Source: RBG-16-66-20 sp040752005
GTDB lineage: Bacteria > Pseudomonadota > Gammaproteobacteria > Burkholderiales > SG8-39
Reading direction: 5' to 3'
Length of the DNA: 64,000 nt
Assembly (NCBI GenBank): GCA_040752005.1
Contig: JBFMFX010000019.1
Span: 1 to 64,000 of the forward strand
The notes beneath the pieces were generated by a model. That model was not told the origin of the DNA. It made no database searches and saw only the letters and a list, made by a program, of their open reading frames with translations. This document shows positions 7,964 through 16,937 of the stretch, one piece after another. Each line of letters begins with the position of its first letter. Within the stretch, counting starts at the first letter, position 1. A program made the position numbers and the translations under genes.

Positions 7964-10420
7964 TCAGGCGGCCTGGCGCTCGCTCGCGGCCGGATCGCCT
8001 TCGTTGGCGGCCGGCCCCAACTTCCCGATCGCGCAGGCGACGGCGTCCTCGACGCGATCGAGGAACACGAATTCGAGCTTGCCGCGCGCATCCGCCGGCA
8101 CGTCGTCGAGGTCTTTTTCGTTGCGCCGTGGCAGCATCACCGTGCGGATGCCCGCGCGCAGGGCCGCGAGCATCTTTTCCTTGATCCCGCCCACCGGCAG
8201 CACCAGGCCCCGCAGCGACACTTCGCCCGTCATCGCGACGTCGCTCCTCACTGGCCTGCCGGCAAGCAGCGAAACGATGGCGAGGTACATGGCAACGCCC
8301 GCGCTCGGGCCGTCCTTCGGCGTCGCCCCCGAGGGCACGTGCAGGTGCAGGTCCCACTTCTCGAGCGATTCGCCGAGCGTCTGCTTGGCGAGGGTGAGCG
8401 CGATCTGCGCCGACTCCTTCATCACGTCGCCGAGGTGCCCGGTGAGGATGAGCTTGCCAGAGCCCGGCACCCGGCTCGCCTCGACGAAGAGGATGTCGCC
8501 GCCCACCGGCGTCCAGGCAAGCCCCGTGGCCACGCCCGGCACCGAGGTGCGCAGCGCGACTTCGTTCTCGTACTTGCGCGGCCCAAGGATGGCGGCGAGG
8601 TCCGGCGCGTCAATCACGATCGGCGTGGAGGCGCCGCCTTCGGCGATTCTCATCGCCGCCGAACGCAGAACCGCGCCCAGCTCGCGCTCGAGGTTGCGCA
8701 CGCCCGCCTCGCGCGTGTAGTCGGCGATGATCGCGCGGATGGCGTCGTCGGTGACGGTCACCTCCCCGGCCTTCAGGCCGTTCGCCTCGAGCTGACGGCG
8801 CAGCAGGTACTTCTTCGCGATCTCCAGCTTCTCCTCGGCGGTATAGCCCGGAAGCTGGATGATCTCCATGCGGTCGCGCAGCGGCCCGGGAATGGTGTCG
8901 AGCTGGTTCGCGGTGCAGATGAACATCACGCGCGAGAGGTCGAAGTCCACGCCGAGGTAGTTGTCGCGGAACTTCGAGTTCTGCTCGGGATCGAGCACCT
9001 CCAGCAGCGCGCTCGCCGGGTCGCCGTGAAAGCCGCCGGCGCCCAGCTTGTCAATCTCGTCGAGCATCAGCACGCCCGTGCGCGAGCCGGCGCGCTTCAC
9101 CGCCTGGATGATGTTGCCCGGCAGCGCGCCGATGTAGGTCCGCCGGTGGCCGCGGATCTCGGCCTCGTCATGGGTGCCGCCGAGCGCCACGCGCTGGAAC
9201 TTGCGCCCCAGCGCCCGCGCGATGGACTGCCCGAGCGAGGTCTTGCCCACCCCCGGCGGCCCGACGAAGCACAGGATCGGGCTCTTGCCCTCGGGGGCGA
9301 GCTTGCGCACCGCGAGGTATTCGAGGATCCGGCGCTTGACCTTCTCCAGGCCGTGGTGGTCCTCGTCGAGCACGCGCCGTGCCTCGGCGATGTCAATCGG
9401 CTTCTGCGGCTCGGCCTTCCACGGCAGCTCAGTCATCCACTCCAGCCACGTGCGCAGCATCGAGGCCTCGCCCGAGGACTCGCCCATGCGCTGCAGGCGC
9501 TTGAACTCCTTCTGCACGTGCTTGAGGACCTCCTCGGGGAACCCCGCCGCCTCGATGGCCTTCTTCAGCTCCTCCATCTCGGCGGCCGTGTCCTCGGTCT
9601 CGCCCAGCTCCTTCTGGATCTGGCGCAGCTGCTCGCGCAGCACGTGCTCGCGCTGGCGCTCGTCGAATTCCTTCTTCGTCTTCTCGCCGATTTCGCGCGA
9701 AAGGCGCAGCACCTCGACACGCTGGGCGAGGTGCCGCAGGACCTTGTCCAGGCGCGGGACGAGCTCCAGCGTCGCCAGGATGTCCTGCTTTTCCTCGTTC
9801 TTGATGTCGAGCAGGTTCGCGACCATGTCGGCGAGCTGGCCGGGCGATTCCATCGCCTGGACCACCCCGACCAGCTCCTCGGGCGCGTTGGGCAGAAGCT
9901 TGATCGCCTCGATCGCCAGCTCCTTCAGCTTGAGGAACCGGGCCTCGACCTCCGGTCCGGAGCCGCTCGCCTCGGGAATCCAGGCGACGGCGGCGACAAG
10001 GAACGGCCAGCCCTCCAGGAACTCGAGCACCCGGAAGCGCCGTTCGCCCTGGACGATGAGGTGATGCACGCCCTCGGCCTGCGCGATGTGGCGCATGAGC
10101 ACGCCGGCGGTGCCGATGGGGTGCACATCGGCGGGCTTGACGTCGTTGATCGACGGATCGCGCTGGAGGAGGAACCCTACCTTCGCGCCCCGACGCAAGG
10201 CCTCATGCGCGGCGGCGACCGACGACGGCCGGCCGATCGTGATCGGCGTGATGACCCCCGGAAACAGCACCGCATTGCGCAGCGGGATGATGATCAGCGC
10301 GTCTTCGGGAATCTCGCGGACCGCGACCGCCGTCGAGCGAGCGCCGGCCTGCGGTGCCCCGTCGCCCTCTTGCGCCTCCTGCTCGAGCAATGCCCTGTTG
10401 CGCCTGCGCCAAAATTCCAT
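7964..10420 (-). CDS. lon: ATP-dependent protease Lon
   Basis: Cytosolic hexameric protease degrading misfolded and regulatory proteins. The 818-residue LonA has an N-terminal substrate-binding domain, a coiled-coil middle, an AAA+ module with Walker A GPPGVGKT at 387-394 and LMLDEIDK as Walker B, and the protease domain with catalytic Ser706 (DGPSAG) and Lys747 (GGIKEK). ATG 10420 is preceded by GGGAGAGG, a good ribosome binding site, so this start is preferred over an in-frame ATG 24 codons upstream. Intact, normal length. Confidence 0.96.
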   Translation of the reverse strand: MEFWRRRNRALLEQEAQEGDGAPQAGARSTAVAVREIPEDALIIIPLRNAVLFPGVITPITIGRPSSVAAAHEALRRGAKVGFLLQRDPSINDVKPADVHPIGTAGVLMRHIAQAEGVHHLIVQGERRFRVLEFLEGWPFLVAAVAWIPEASGSGPEVEARFLKLKELAIEAIKLLPNAPEELVGVVQAMESPGQLADMVANLLDIKNEEKQDILATLELVPRLDKVLRHLAQRVEVLRLSREIGEKTKKEFDERQREHVLREQLRQIQKELGETEDTAAEMEELKKAIEAAGFPEEVLKHVQKEFKRLQRMGESSGEASMLRTWLEWMTELPWKAEPQKPIDIAEARRVLDEDHHGLEKVKRRILEYLAVRKLAPEGKSPILCFVGPPGVGKTSLGQSIARALGRKFQRVALGGTHDEAEIRGHRRTYIGALPGNIIQAVKRAGSRTGVLMLDEIDKLGAGGFHGDPASALLEVLDPEQNSKFRDNYLGVDFDLSRVMFICTANQLDTIPGPLRDRMEIIQLPGYTAEEKLEIAKKYLLRRQLEANGLKAGEVTVTDDAIRAIIADYTREAGVRNLERELGAVLRSAAMRIAEGGASTPIVIDAPDLAAILGPRKYENEVALRTSVPGVATGLAWTPVGGDILFVEASRVPGSGKLILTGHLGDVMKESAQIALTLAKQTLGESLEKWDLHLHVPSGATPKDGPSAGVAMYLAIVSLLAGRPVRSDVAMTGEVSLRGLVLPVGGIKEKMLAALRAGIRTVMLPRRNEKDLDDVPADARGKLEFVFLDRVEDAVACAIGKLGPAANEGDPAASERQAA

Positions 10421-10563
10421 GATGCCTCTCCCGCTTGCGCGCGCGTCCGCGCGCGTCAAGGACGTAAGTGCGGGCGAAAACTCCGGAATCAAGCCGCCGG
10501 CAGAGGCGGCGCGGCGAGGCGAATGCCGATGCCCTTCAGCCGGGCAAGACTATGTCGCCCCGG

Positions 10564-10830
10564 TCAGCGGGACGACTTGCGCTCCTGACGCTGCCCGGTC
10601 GCGGGCTTGGAATCGAGGTGCCGGAAGCTGATCCGGCCGCGGGTGAGGTCGTACGGGGACATCTCCAGCGTCACGCGGTCGCCCGCGATGACACGGATGT
10701 GGTGCTTGCGCACCTTGCCGCCGGCGTAGGCGAGCACGGTGGCACCGTTGGTCAGGCGAACGCGGAACTGGGTGCTCGGCAGCACCTCCTCCACGATGCC
10801 CTCCATTTCCAGCATTTCTTCCTTCGGCAT
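10564..10830 (-). CDS. infA: Translation initiation factor IF-1, long paralogue
   Basis: S1/OB-fold initiation factor that binds the ribosomal A site during initiation. The 88-residue protein has the IF-1 core (MEGIVEEVLPSTQFRVRL, GKVRKHHIRVIAGDRVTLE, DLTRGRISFRH) plus a basic C-terminal tail (about 17 residues) absent from the 72-residue form. Betaproteobacteria often carry such a second copy away from the ribosomal protein operon. Start at ATG 10830, preceded by a weak GAGAG. Confidence 0.9.
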   Translation of the reverse strand: MPKEEMLEMEGIVEEVLPSTQFRVRLTNGATVLAYAGGKVRKHHIRVIAGDRVTLEMSPYDLTRGRISFRHLDSKPATGQRQERKSSR

Positions 10831-10878
10831 GCAGCTCTCAATGTGGTGGCGGGGCAAGCATTTTACAACGGCCCCTCG

Positions 10879-11379
10879 TCAGGAATCCTGCAGCCACGGT
10901 TTCGGCCGCAAGCGCGCGGGCAGGTAGAGCGGATGCGCAGGCTCGCCAGCGGCTGTGGTCCGCAGCACATGCAGCCGGACCCCCGCTCGGCGCAGCATCC
11001 GCGCCACCTGCGCGCCGCGCCCGCCCATGGCCCCGTGGTTGCCCCAGGCGCAGACGACGAGCGCTGCTTCACGCGCCGCAGCCAGGATCGCGCGGTCGTT
11101 GCGCCTGCCGCCCACCGGATCGCGGGCGGTTCGCAGCCGTGCCGGATCGGTCGCGCGCAGGGCGAACAGGTTGGTGACGATCAGCGCGCCGTAACCCCAG
11201 CGCCGGGCGTAGTTGCGCGCGCGGGTGCAGCTCGGGTCGAGCCGGCGCTCGTCGGCGGTGCTCGGATTGAGCATGATGAAGTTCACCGCCGGCCCGTCGC
11301 CCCAGCGCCGCCAGAGAAGATAGCGCCAGCGCCGATCCGGCGAAAAGCGCGCACCCGCCCGGGTTGCCGCGATCGCCAC
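10879..11379 (-). CDS. DUF1643 domain-containing protein
   Basis: The 166-residue protein matches the DUF1643 family: YLLWRRWGDGPAVNFIMLNPSTADE, then TRARNYARRWGYGALIVTNLFALRATDP and the late VVCAWGNHG. Biochemical role unknown; the family is widespread in bacteria and phages. GTG start at 11379. It sits between infA and a lipoprotein gene on the same strand, 4 bases from the latter. Confidence 0.8.
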   Translation of the reverse strand: MAIAATRAGARFSPDRRWRYLLWRRWGDGPAVNFIMLNPSTADERRLDPSCTRARNYARRWGYGALIVTNLFALRATDPARLRTARDPVGGRRNDRAILAAAREAALVVCAWGNHGAMGGRGAQVARMLRRAGVRLHVLRTTAAGEPAHPLYLPARLRPKPWLQDS

Positions 11380-11383
11380 CGGC

Positions 11384-12110
11384 TCAGCGGCGCGAAAAGC
11401 GGTAGAACCAGACGGTTCCCGCCACCCCGAACAGCGATGCGAAGAGCCACGCGAGCCCGGGCCGAAGCCCCCCGCGCGCTCCGTGCGCCGAGGAGACGGC
11501 GCGCGTCGCCCCGGCCCTCGGGGGGGCCGGCGCCTGCGCCGCCGAAGAATACTCGGCCCTCACCGCAAGGCCCGTGCGAGCCGTGAACGGCACCGGCGGG
11601 CTGCCGACGTAAAAGGTCACGGGCACCGAAACTTCCTCGACCGAATCGCGCGATACGATCTCTACGGTCACGCCGAAATGCAGGTGCGGGCCGCTCGCAT
11701 ATCCGGTCGCGCCCGAGTAGCCGAGAATCCTTCCCGCGGCGACGAGCTCTCCCGGCTCGACGGCGACGCTGGCGTGCGCAAGATGCGCATAGGTCGCGAT
11801 CGTGCCATCGGCATGCCGTACCCGCACATAGTTGCCCTTGTCCAGCAGTGCCCGGCTTGCGCCGCCCACGGCATGGCGCCATTCGACGTCGATCACCACG
11901 CCTTCGCGCGCCGCGACCACCGGCGTTCCTTCCGGCATCGCGAAGTCGACGGCGTAAAGCGCCTCGCGCGTGGTGTGCGTGCGGACAATGCCGCCGGGGG
12001 CCTGGCTCACCATGAACGCCATGCCGTCGGGATAAGGCAGCCGGTAGAGCGCCGCCCCGCCCGGCTGCGCGCAGCCGAGCGCGAACGCAAGACAGGCGGC
12101 GCGGCGCGCT
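11384..12110 (-). CDS. M23/LytM-like lipoprotein lacking a zinc ligand; start codon unclear
   Basis: Peptidoglycan-endopeptidase fold. The ATG at 12022 (212 residues) starts too late: the frame upstream still encodes family sequence (LYRLPYPDG) and a lipobox-like AFALGC ending at the Cys near 12071, but no ATG, GTG or TTG follows the upstream stop. An ATG at 12120 is one frame off, so a small frameshift near 12108-12116 is likely. The core has GPHLHFGV and TYAHLAHA, but the first zinc ligand (His of HxxxD, expected just before YAVDFAMPEG) is Leu. It may therefore be a non-catalytic LytM-type regulator. A C-terminal membrane helix (LAWLFASLFGVAGTVWFY) is unusual. Confidence 0.7.
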
Positions 12111-12195
12111 AAGGGCCCATGGCCGAGAGCCTACGCCTTGGCGCTTGCGTTTCAACCCCCGCGCGCCGAGGAGCCGCGCGACCGCGACGGACGCC

Positions 12196-14214
12196 TCAGG
12201 CCCACATCTGGCGCAGGCGCGCAGCGACATCCACCGGCGCGCCGGCCGGAGCACCCTCGGGGCGCTCGAGCCCTTGCGCCCACACAACCTCCTCCAGGCA
12301 ACGCATCACCGCCGGGGTAAGAAACCGGCTGCGCGCGCCGTACACGTGCCGGTCGCCCGCGCGCGGCTGTGCCGTGACGTAGTACTTGAGCGGCGCGATG
12401 AGATCGAGGCTGGAGCGCGCGCGGGTCATGGCGACATAGAGCAGCCTCCGCTCTTCTTCCAGGAGGTCGGCCCGTCCGGCGGCGTACTCCGAGGGAAAAC
12501 TGCCGTCGGCGACGTTGAGCACGTACACCGCCTCCCACTCCTGCCCCTTGGCCGAGTGCACGGTCGAGAGGACGAGCCAGTCTTCGTCGCGCGCCGCATC
12601 GCCGGCGAGATCGCTGCTCGCCGCCGGCGGATCGAGCGCCAGCTCGGTGAGGAACGCCTCGCGCGTGGCGAACGTCGCGGCGATGCGCTCGAGCTGCACC
12701 AGGTCGCCGGCGCGCACTTCGGCGGCTTCGTAGCGCCGCTCCATGAGCGGGCCATACCACTCGCGCACGCGCGCCATCTGTTCCGCCCACGGTGTTGCCG
12801 GATCGCCGAGCCATGCCATCAAGGCGTCGAACGTTCCCGAGCCGGACCTGAGCGCCGCCCAGCGCAAGCCGGCTGCTTCGAACGCGGTGAACACGCGCTC
12901 GGCGCCTTTCGGGCCGACGCCAGGAACGAGTTGCAGCGCGCGCCAGGCGGCGATGCGGTTGCGCGGGTTGTCCGCCCAGCGCAGAACCGCCAGCGCGTCC
13001 TTCACGTGCGCCGCCTCCAGAAACTTCAGCCCGCCGTACTTGACGTACGGGATGTTGCGGCGCGCGAGCTCCAGTTCCAGCACATCCGAGTGGTGCGAGG
13101 AGCGGAAAAGCACTGCCTGGTGCCGCAGCGGCACGCCTTCCTCGCGCCGCTCCAGCACCCGCGCCACGACGTAATCGGCCTGAGCCCGGTCGTCGGCGAG
13201 CGTGACCAAGCGTGGCCGGGGCCCTTCGCCCCGGACGGCGGCGAGTTCCTTGCGGTACTGCCGTCGCGCCTCGCCGATCAGCGCGTTCGCCGCATCGAGC
13301 ACACCCTGGGTCGAGCGGTAGTTCGCCGCCAGCGTCACCACCTGCGCGCCGAAGCGCCGCTCGAAGGAGAGGATGTTCTCCACCGTCGCGGCACGGAACG
13401 AATAGATCGCCTGCGCGTCGTCGCCCACGACGGTGAGCCCTTCGCCCGAGGGCTTCAGCCGCTTCAGGATCTCGGCCTGCAGCGTGTTCGTGTCCTGATA
13501 CTCGTCCACGAGCACATGGTCCCAGAGCGCGGCGATTCTGCCGCCGAGCGCGCCGTCCTCCATCATCGCCCGCCAGTAAAGCAGCAGATCGTCGTAGTCG
13601 AGCGCATGGTTGGCGAGCTTGCGCTCGACATAGCCGCGAAAGAGCCTCGTCAGCTCCGCCTCCCACTCGGCGCACCACGGGAAGGCGTCGGCGAGCGTCG
13701 CGGCGAGCGCGCCCTGCATGTTCACGCGGTGAGAATAGATCGCGAGGCAGGTGTCCTTGCGCGGAAAGCGCTTCTCCAGTTTCGAGAACCCCAGCTCGTG
13801 GCGCACCACGTCCATCAGGTCCGCGGCGTCGCCGCGGTCGAGCACGCTGAACGTCTCCGGAAGTCCGACGCGCGCGTGATACCGCCGGATCAGCCGGCTC
13901 GCGACCGAGTGAAAGGTCCCTGCCCACGGCAGGCGCACCGTCCGATGCGCCTCGCCGGCGACGCGCGCGGCCCGCCGGGTCATCTCCTCGGCGGCGCGGC
14001 GAGTGAAGGTGAGAAGCAGGATGCGCTCCGGCGCGACGCCCTCGCGCACCAGGTGCGCGAGCCGGTGCGCGAGCGTGTTGGTCTTTCCGGTGCCGGCGCC
14101 GGCGATGATGAGCAGGGGTCCCGCACGGAAGGCGCCGCCGGCGGTGCGCGTGCCGAAGGTCGCCGCCTCGCGCTGCCGGTCGTTCAGCCTGCCGAAGGCA
14201 TCCGCCGCGCCCAT
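12196..14214 (-). CDS. UvrD/PcrA-type ATP-dependent DNA helicase
   Basis: Superfamily 1A 3'-5' helicase, 672 residues. Motif I is IIAGAGTGKTNTLAHR, Ia LLLTFTRRAAEEM, II VLVDEYQDTN, III VVGDDAQAIYSFR, IV NYRSTQGVLDAAN, V LSTVHSAKGQEWEAV and VI LLYVAMTRAR, all intact. It resembles UvrD/Rep helicases but is shorter than E. coli UvrD and lacks its long C-terminal tail. A LexA-like box overlaps the promoter -35, suggesting SOS control. The ATG lies 8 bases after a TATAGT -10, so the mRNA would be nearly leaderless. Confidence 0.9.
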   Translation of the reverse strand: MGAADAFGRLNDRQREAATFGTRTAGGAFRAGPLLIIAGAGTGKTNTLAHRLAHLVREGVAPERILLLTFTRRAAEEMTRRAARVAGEAHRTVRLPWAGTFHSVASRLIRRYHARVGLPETFSVLDRGDAADLMDVVRHELGFSKLEKRFPRKDTCLAIYSHRVNMQGALAATLADAFPWCAEWEAELTRLFRGYVERKLANHALDYDDLLLYWRAMMEDGALGGRIAALWDHVLVDEYQDTNTLQAEILKRLKPSGEGLTVVGDDAQAIYSFRAATVENILSFERRFGAQVVTLAANYRSTQGVLDAANALIGEARRQYRKELAAVRGEGPRPRLVTLADDRAQADYVVARVLERREEGVPLRHQAVLFRSSHHSDVLELELARRNIPYVKYGGLKFLEAAHVKDALAVLRWADNPRNRIAAWRALQLVPGVGPKGAERVFTAFEAAGLRWAALRSGSGTFDALMAWLGDPATPWAEQMARVREWYGPLMERRYEAAEVRAGDLVQLERIAATFATREAFLTELALDPPAASSDLAGDAARDEDWLVLSTVHSAKGQEWEAVYVLNVADGSFPSEYAAGRADLLEEERRLLYVAMTRARSSLDLIAPLKYYVTAQPRAGDRHVYGARSRFLTPAVMRCLEEVVWAQGLERPEGAPAGAPVDVAARLRQMWA

Positions 14215-14222
14215 GCCGCGCT

Positions 14223-14252
14223 ACTATAGGCAATCACTGTACGTTTATCCAG
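14223..14252 (-). promoter_or_regulatory. Promoter of the UvrD-type helicase gene
   Basis: On the minus strand TGGATA (-35, 4 of 6 to consensus) and TATAGT (-10, 5 of 6) are 17 bases apart; the -10 ends 8 bases before the ATG at 14214. Predicted start of transcription is within 2-3 bases of the start codon. Confidence 0.6.
14237..14252. promoter_or_regulatory. lexA box: LexA (SOS) box candidate
   Basis: CTGTACGTTTATCCAG fits CTGT-N8-ACAG with one mismatch (CCAG). It overlaps the -35 of the helicase promoter, the position used by LexA for repression of uvrD-type genes in gamma- and betaproteobacteria. Inferred from sequence and context. Confidence 0.6.
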
Positions 14253-14362
14253 ATGCGGCGGCGCCAGGTCGCGAGCCGCCGCACCCCCGATCGCCACCGG
14301 CGCAAGGCCGCCGAGGACACCGGCGCCAGGGCGCTCGCGTTCTTTGCCGATAAGCTGAAGCC

Positions 14363-15763
14363 CTAGCGCGCCGCCGCCTGTGCGGCGATGACGTCCGCGA
14401 CCGCGGCGGTGAGCTTTTTCGCGTACTCGATGTGCAGGAACTCGTTCGGGCCGTGGGCATTCGCCTGCGGGCCGAGCACGCCGGTGATGAGGAACTGCGC
14501 GCGCGGGAACTTCGCCCCGAGCATCGCCATGAAAGGAATGGTGCCGCCCTCGCCCATCCACAAGGCGGGCTTTCCCCAGTGGCGAAGCGAGGCGTCGTTC
14601 ACGGCTTTCTCCAGCCACGCGGCGGTCGGCGGTGCGTGCCAGCCGCTTGCGGCCTGTTTGAGTTCGAAGCGCACGCGCGCCCCGTACGGCGGATCGGTTT
14701 CGAGCAGTGCCTGCAGCTGCTCGGCTGCGCGCGCGGCATCGAGCGTGGGCGCGATGCGCAGCGACAGCACGAGCACCGTCTTCGGCCGCAGCACGTTGCC
14801 GGCGTTCGCCGGAAGCGGAAGCCCGTCGGCTCCGGTCACCTCCAGCGCCGGCCGCCAGGTGCGGTTGAGCACCAGGTCGGCGGGGTCCTCGGCGAGCGGC
14901 ATTGCGCCGGAAACGAACGGAAAGCGCGCATGCACCTGCGCCCCCAGCACCTCGGCCGCGCGCCGCGCCTGTTCGATCCGCTCAGGCGGAATCGGCGCAT
15001 GGAAAGCCGGGTGGCGCACCGCTCCCGTGGCCGCCTCCTCGATTCGCTCGAGCAAAAGCCGCGCGATGCGAAAGCTCGAAGGCACGATTCCGCCGGCATC
15101 GCCCGAGTGCACGCCCTCCGAGAGCACTTCGACCGTGAGCACCCCGTTCACAAGGCCGCGAAGCGACGTCGTTCCCCAGAGCTGCGCGTAGTTGCCGCAG
15201 CCCGAATCGAGCCCGATTACGAGCTGCGGCTCGCCGATGCGCGCCGCGAGCGCATCCAGATACGGCGGCAGGTCGTAGCTGCCGCTTTCCTCGCAGCACT
15301 CGATGAGGATCACGATGCGCGCGTGCGGACGTTTTTCTTCCTGCAGTTGCCTGAGCGCCGCGATCGAGGCGAATACCGCATAGCCATCGTCGGCCCCGCC
15401 GCGGCCGTAGAGCCTTCCGTCGCGGATCGCGGGCGACCACGGCCCGAGACCCTCGGCCCAGCCGGCCATCTCCGGCTGCTTGTCGAGGTGCCCGTACAGA
15501 AGCACCGTGCCGGCGTGCTCCGCCCCTTGCGCCGCCGGAACCTCGACAAAGAGAAGCGGCGTGCGACCGGCGAGCCGCACAACCTCCAGCTTCATGCCCG
15601 CCACCGGATGCCGCCGGCACCAGTCGGCGGCGAGCTCGACCGCCCGCTCGATGTGGCCGTTCTCCGCCCAGGCCGGATCGAAGTGCGGCGACTTCGCCGG
15701 GATGCGGATGTACTCGACGAGCGCCGGGACGATCGCCTCGTCCCAGAAGCGGGCGGCGGTCAT
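14363..15763 (-). CDS. M20 family metallopeptidase
   Basis: Zinc-dependent dipeptidase/carboxypeptidase type. The 466-residue protein has YGHLDKQP (His92, Asp94), GGADDGY (bridging Asp), CEESGS (Glu pair 158-159), GLDSGCG and a lid/dimerisation domain, with a late HGPNE histidine. ATG 15763 is chosen because a TATAAT -10 lies 6 bases before it; the frame continues upstream only through remnants of a different, HDAC-like gene. Specific substrate unknown. Converges on nothing; the helicase promoter region follows its 3' end. Confidence 0.9.
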   Translation of the reverse strand: MTAARFWDEAIVPALVEYIRIPAKSPHFDPAWAENGHIERAVELAADWCRRHPVAGMKLEVVRLAGRTPLLFVEVPAAQGAEHAGTVLLYGHLDKQPEMAGWAEGLGPWSPAIRDGRLYGRGGADDGYAVFASIAALRQLQEEKRPHARIVILIECCEESGSYDLPPYLDALAARIGEPQLVIGLDSGCGNYAQLWGTTSLRGLVNGVLTVEVLSEGVHSGDAGGIVPSSFRIARLLLERIEEAATGAVRHPAFHAPIPPERIEQARRAAEVLGAQVHARFPFVSGAMPLAEDPADLVLNRTWRPALEVTGADGLPLPANAGNVLRPKTVLVLSLRIAPTLDAARAAEQLQALLETDPPYGARVRFELKQAASGWHAPPTAAWLEKAVNDASLRHWGKPALWMGEGGTIPFMAMLGAKFPRAQFLITGVLGPQANAHGPNEFLHIEYAKKLTAAVADVIAAQAAAR

Positions 15764-15769
15764 ACGCGA

Positions 15770-15775
15770 ATTATA
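15770..15775 (-). promoter_or_regulatory. -10 TATAAT of the M20 peptidase gene
   Basis: Perfect TATAAT on the minus strand, 6 bases before ATG 15763, predicting a leaderless mRNA. It lies at the 3' edge of the decayed HDAC-like gene. Confidence 0.55.
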
Positions 15776-15777
15776 GG

Positions 15778-16184
15778 GACCGGGCACCTGCCGGCCGAAC
15801 GCCTCCCAGCACGCCCGCAGGGTGTTGTCATGGATGTCGAGCACCTTGCGCAGCGGGTTCTGGTAGCCGCCGGCGAGGTTCCAGGCGACCGGCACCCCCA
15901 TCGCGCGCGGTCTGGAACACGATGCGGTCGTGACGGGCGAGCTGCGCGGTCGTGAGCCAGCGGCCGAGCGGGTCCTCGAGATGTTCCGCTCCGGCCTGGT
16001 ACAGGATCACGTCGCAACCCTCGAATTCGGCGAGGATCCCGGGGATCGCCTCGAGGAAGCCCTCGGCCTGCCGCGGTGAGCGGTAATGGCGCCCGGCGCT
16101 GTAGTGCACGACGTGCCGCAGGCGCAGCCGGCGAATGATCTGATCCGCGCACGGCACCCGGTGATCGGCGCTTTCCGCAGTCAC
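15778..16184 (-). pseudogene. Histone-deacetylase-like gene, C-terminal fragment with frameshift
   Basis: Two adjoining frames together give the C-terminal half of a class II HDAC/acetoin-utilisation-like protein: AEFEGCDVILYQAGAEHLED, DPLGRWLTTAQLARHDRIVF in the first frame, then GVPVAWNLAGGYQNPLRKVL and DIHDNTLRACWEAFG in the second. The break falls in a CG-dinucleotide run at 15902-15909, where loss of two bases explains the shift. About 170 N-terminal residues, including most of the zinc site, are absent. A GTG at 16184 with GGGGAGGA upstream overlaps the stop of the preceding gene (GTGA), so the fragment may still be translated. The 3' end runs without a stop into the M20 frame. Confidence 0.75.
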
Positions 16185-16918
16185 CGTTCCTCCCCGTGGT
16201 TGCTCGACGTGACGACGGTCAACGACAGCGGCAACTGCCCCGGGTGCTGCCGCCGGGCACGCGATCGGGAGCGGCACCGGCCGCTGCGGCTGGCGATCCA
16301 CAACCCGAGGTACCGGTCGTACCACTCGCGCAGGCGCGGGTAGAAGGGCGAGCTCACCTCGACGAAGCCCTCCAGCTCGTCCCACCGCATGTCGCCATGC
16401 TCATGGTTCATCTTCAGCACGTCGAGCGTGCTCGATCCGGGCTTCGCGTTCTCGATCAGGCGAATCAGCTCGAACATCGTGAGCGGCGCGCGCGACCAGC
16501 GCGGCCTTATCTCGTACTCGGTCTCGTGCTCGTCCTCCATCCGGTAGGCGATGCCCTTTTTCGTGCGCCGCGCGCGAACGGACGTCACGTCACCGGTGAC
16601 CGAGCCGACGATGTGGATGCGCGCGATCTCGACTTCGCCGCGCGCGAGGTCGGGCAGGTATTCCCCGCTCATGAACGCCGGATGCATCCGGCCGAGCATC
16701 GCGCGCAGGCTCTCGGATATGCGCTCGCGCCCCGCGGTGGCGACGACCGCCGCGCGATCCTGCGCCGGCAGCCTGCGCAGATCTGCGAGCAGCTCGCGCC
16801 GCAGCGAGCCCTTGACGGTCGCCATCAGGTGCTGCTCGAACGCCATCGGCCAGAAGTACGAGCGCGGCCGGAATTGGAGGTCGAAGCCCTCGATCCTCCG
16901 CCAGAGCCTGGACATCAT
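16181..16918 (-). CDS. Conserved protein of unknown function, 245 residues
   Basis: Soluble protein with no recognised domain. The stretch GRMHPAFMSGEYLPDLARGE, followed by VEIARIHIVGSVTGDVTSVRA and YRMEDEHETEY, is reminiscent of a proteobacterial family of unannotated proteins. The last 35 residues (from about SRSGRCRSRSRARRQ) are Arg/Ser-rich and unlike the rest, so the true 3' end may have been altered when the adjacent HDAC-like gene lost its N-terminus. ATG 16918 has AGGAGA upstream. It is 19 bases downstream of another unknown gene, so both are probably one operon. Confidence 0.6.
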   Translation of the reverse strand: MMSRLWRRIEGFDLQFRPRSYFWPMAFEQHLMATVKGSLRRELLADLRRLPAQDRAAVVATAGRERISESLRAMLGRMHPAFMSGEYLPDLARGEVEIARIHIVGSVTGDVTSVRARRTKKGIAYRMEDEHETEYEIRPRWSRAPLTMFELIRLIENAKPGSSTLDVLKMNHEHGDMRWDELEGFVEVSSPFYPRLREWYDRYLGLWIASRSGRCRSRSRARRQHPGQLPLSLTVVTSSNHGEER

Positions 16919-16937
16919 GGTGTTCTCCTGCGTGCCG

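Noticed and set aside
7547..10588. Plus-strand open frame of about 1000 codons opposite lon
   Set aside because: It is antisense to intact lon, rich in Arg/His/Ala, with no family resemblance; such frames arise from high GC at third positions.
15764..15901. Upstream extension of the M20 peptidase to ATG 15901
   Set aside because: The extra residues are HDAC-like and belong to the decayed gene; a TATAAT lies just before ATG 15763.
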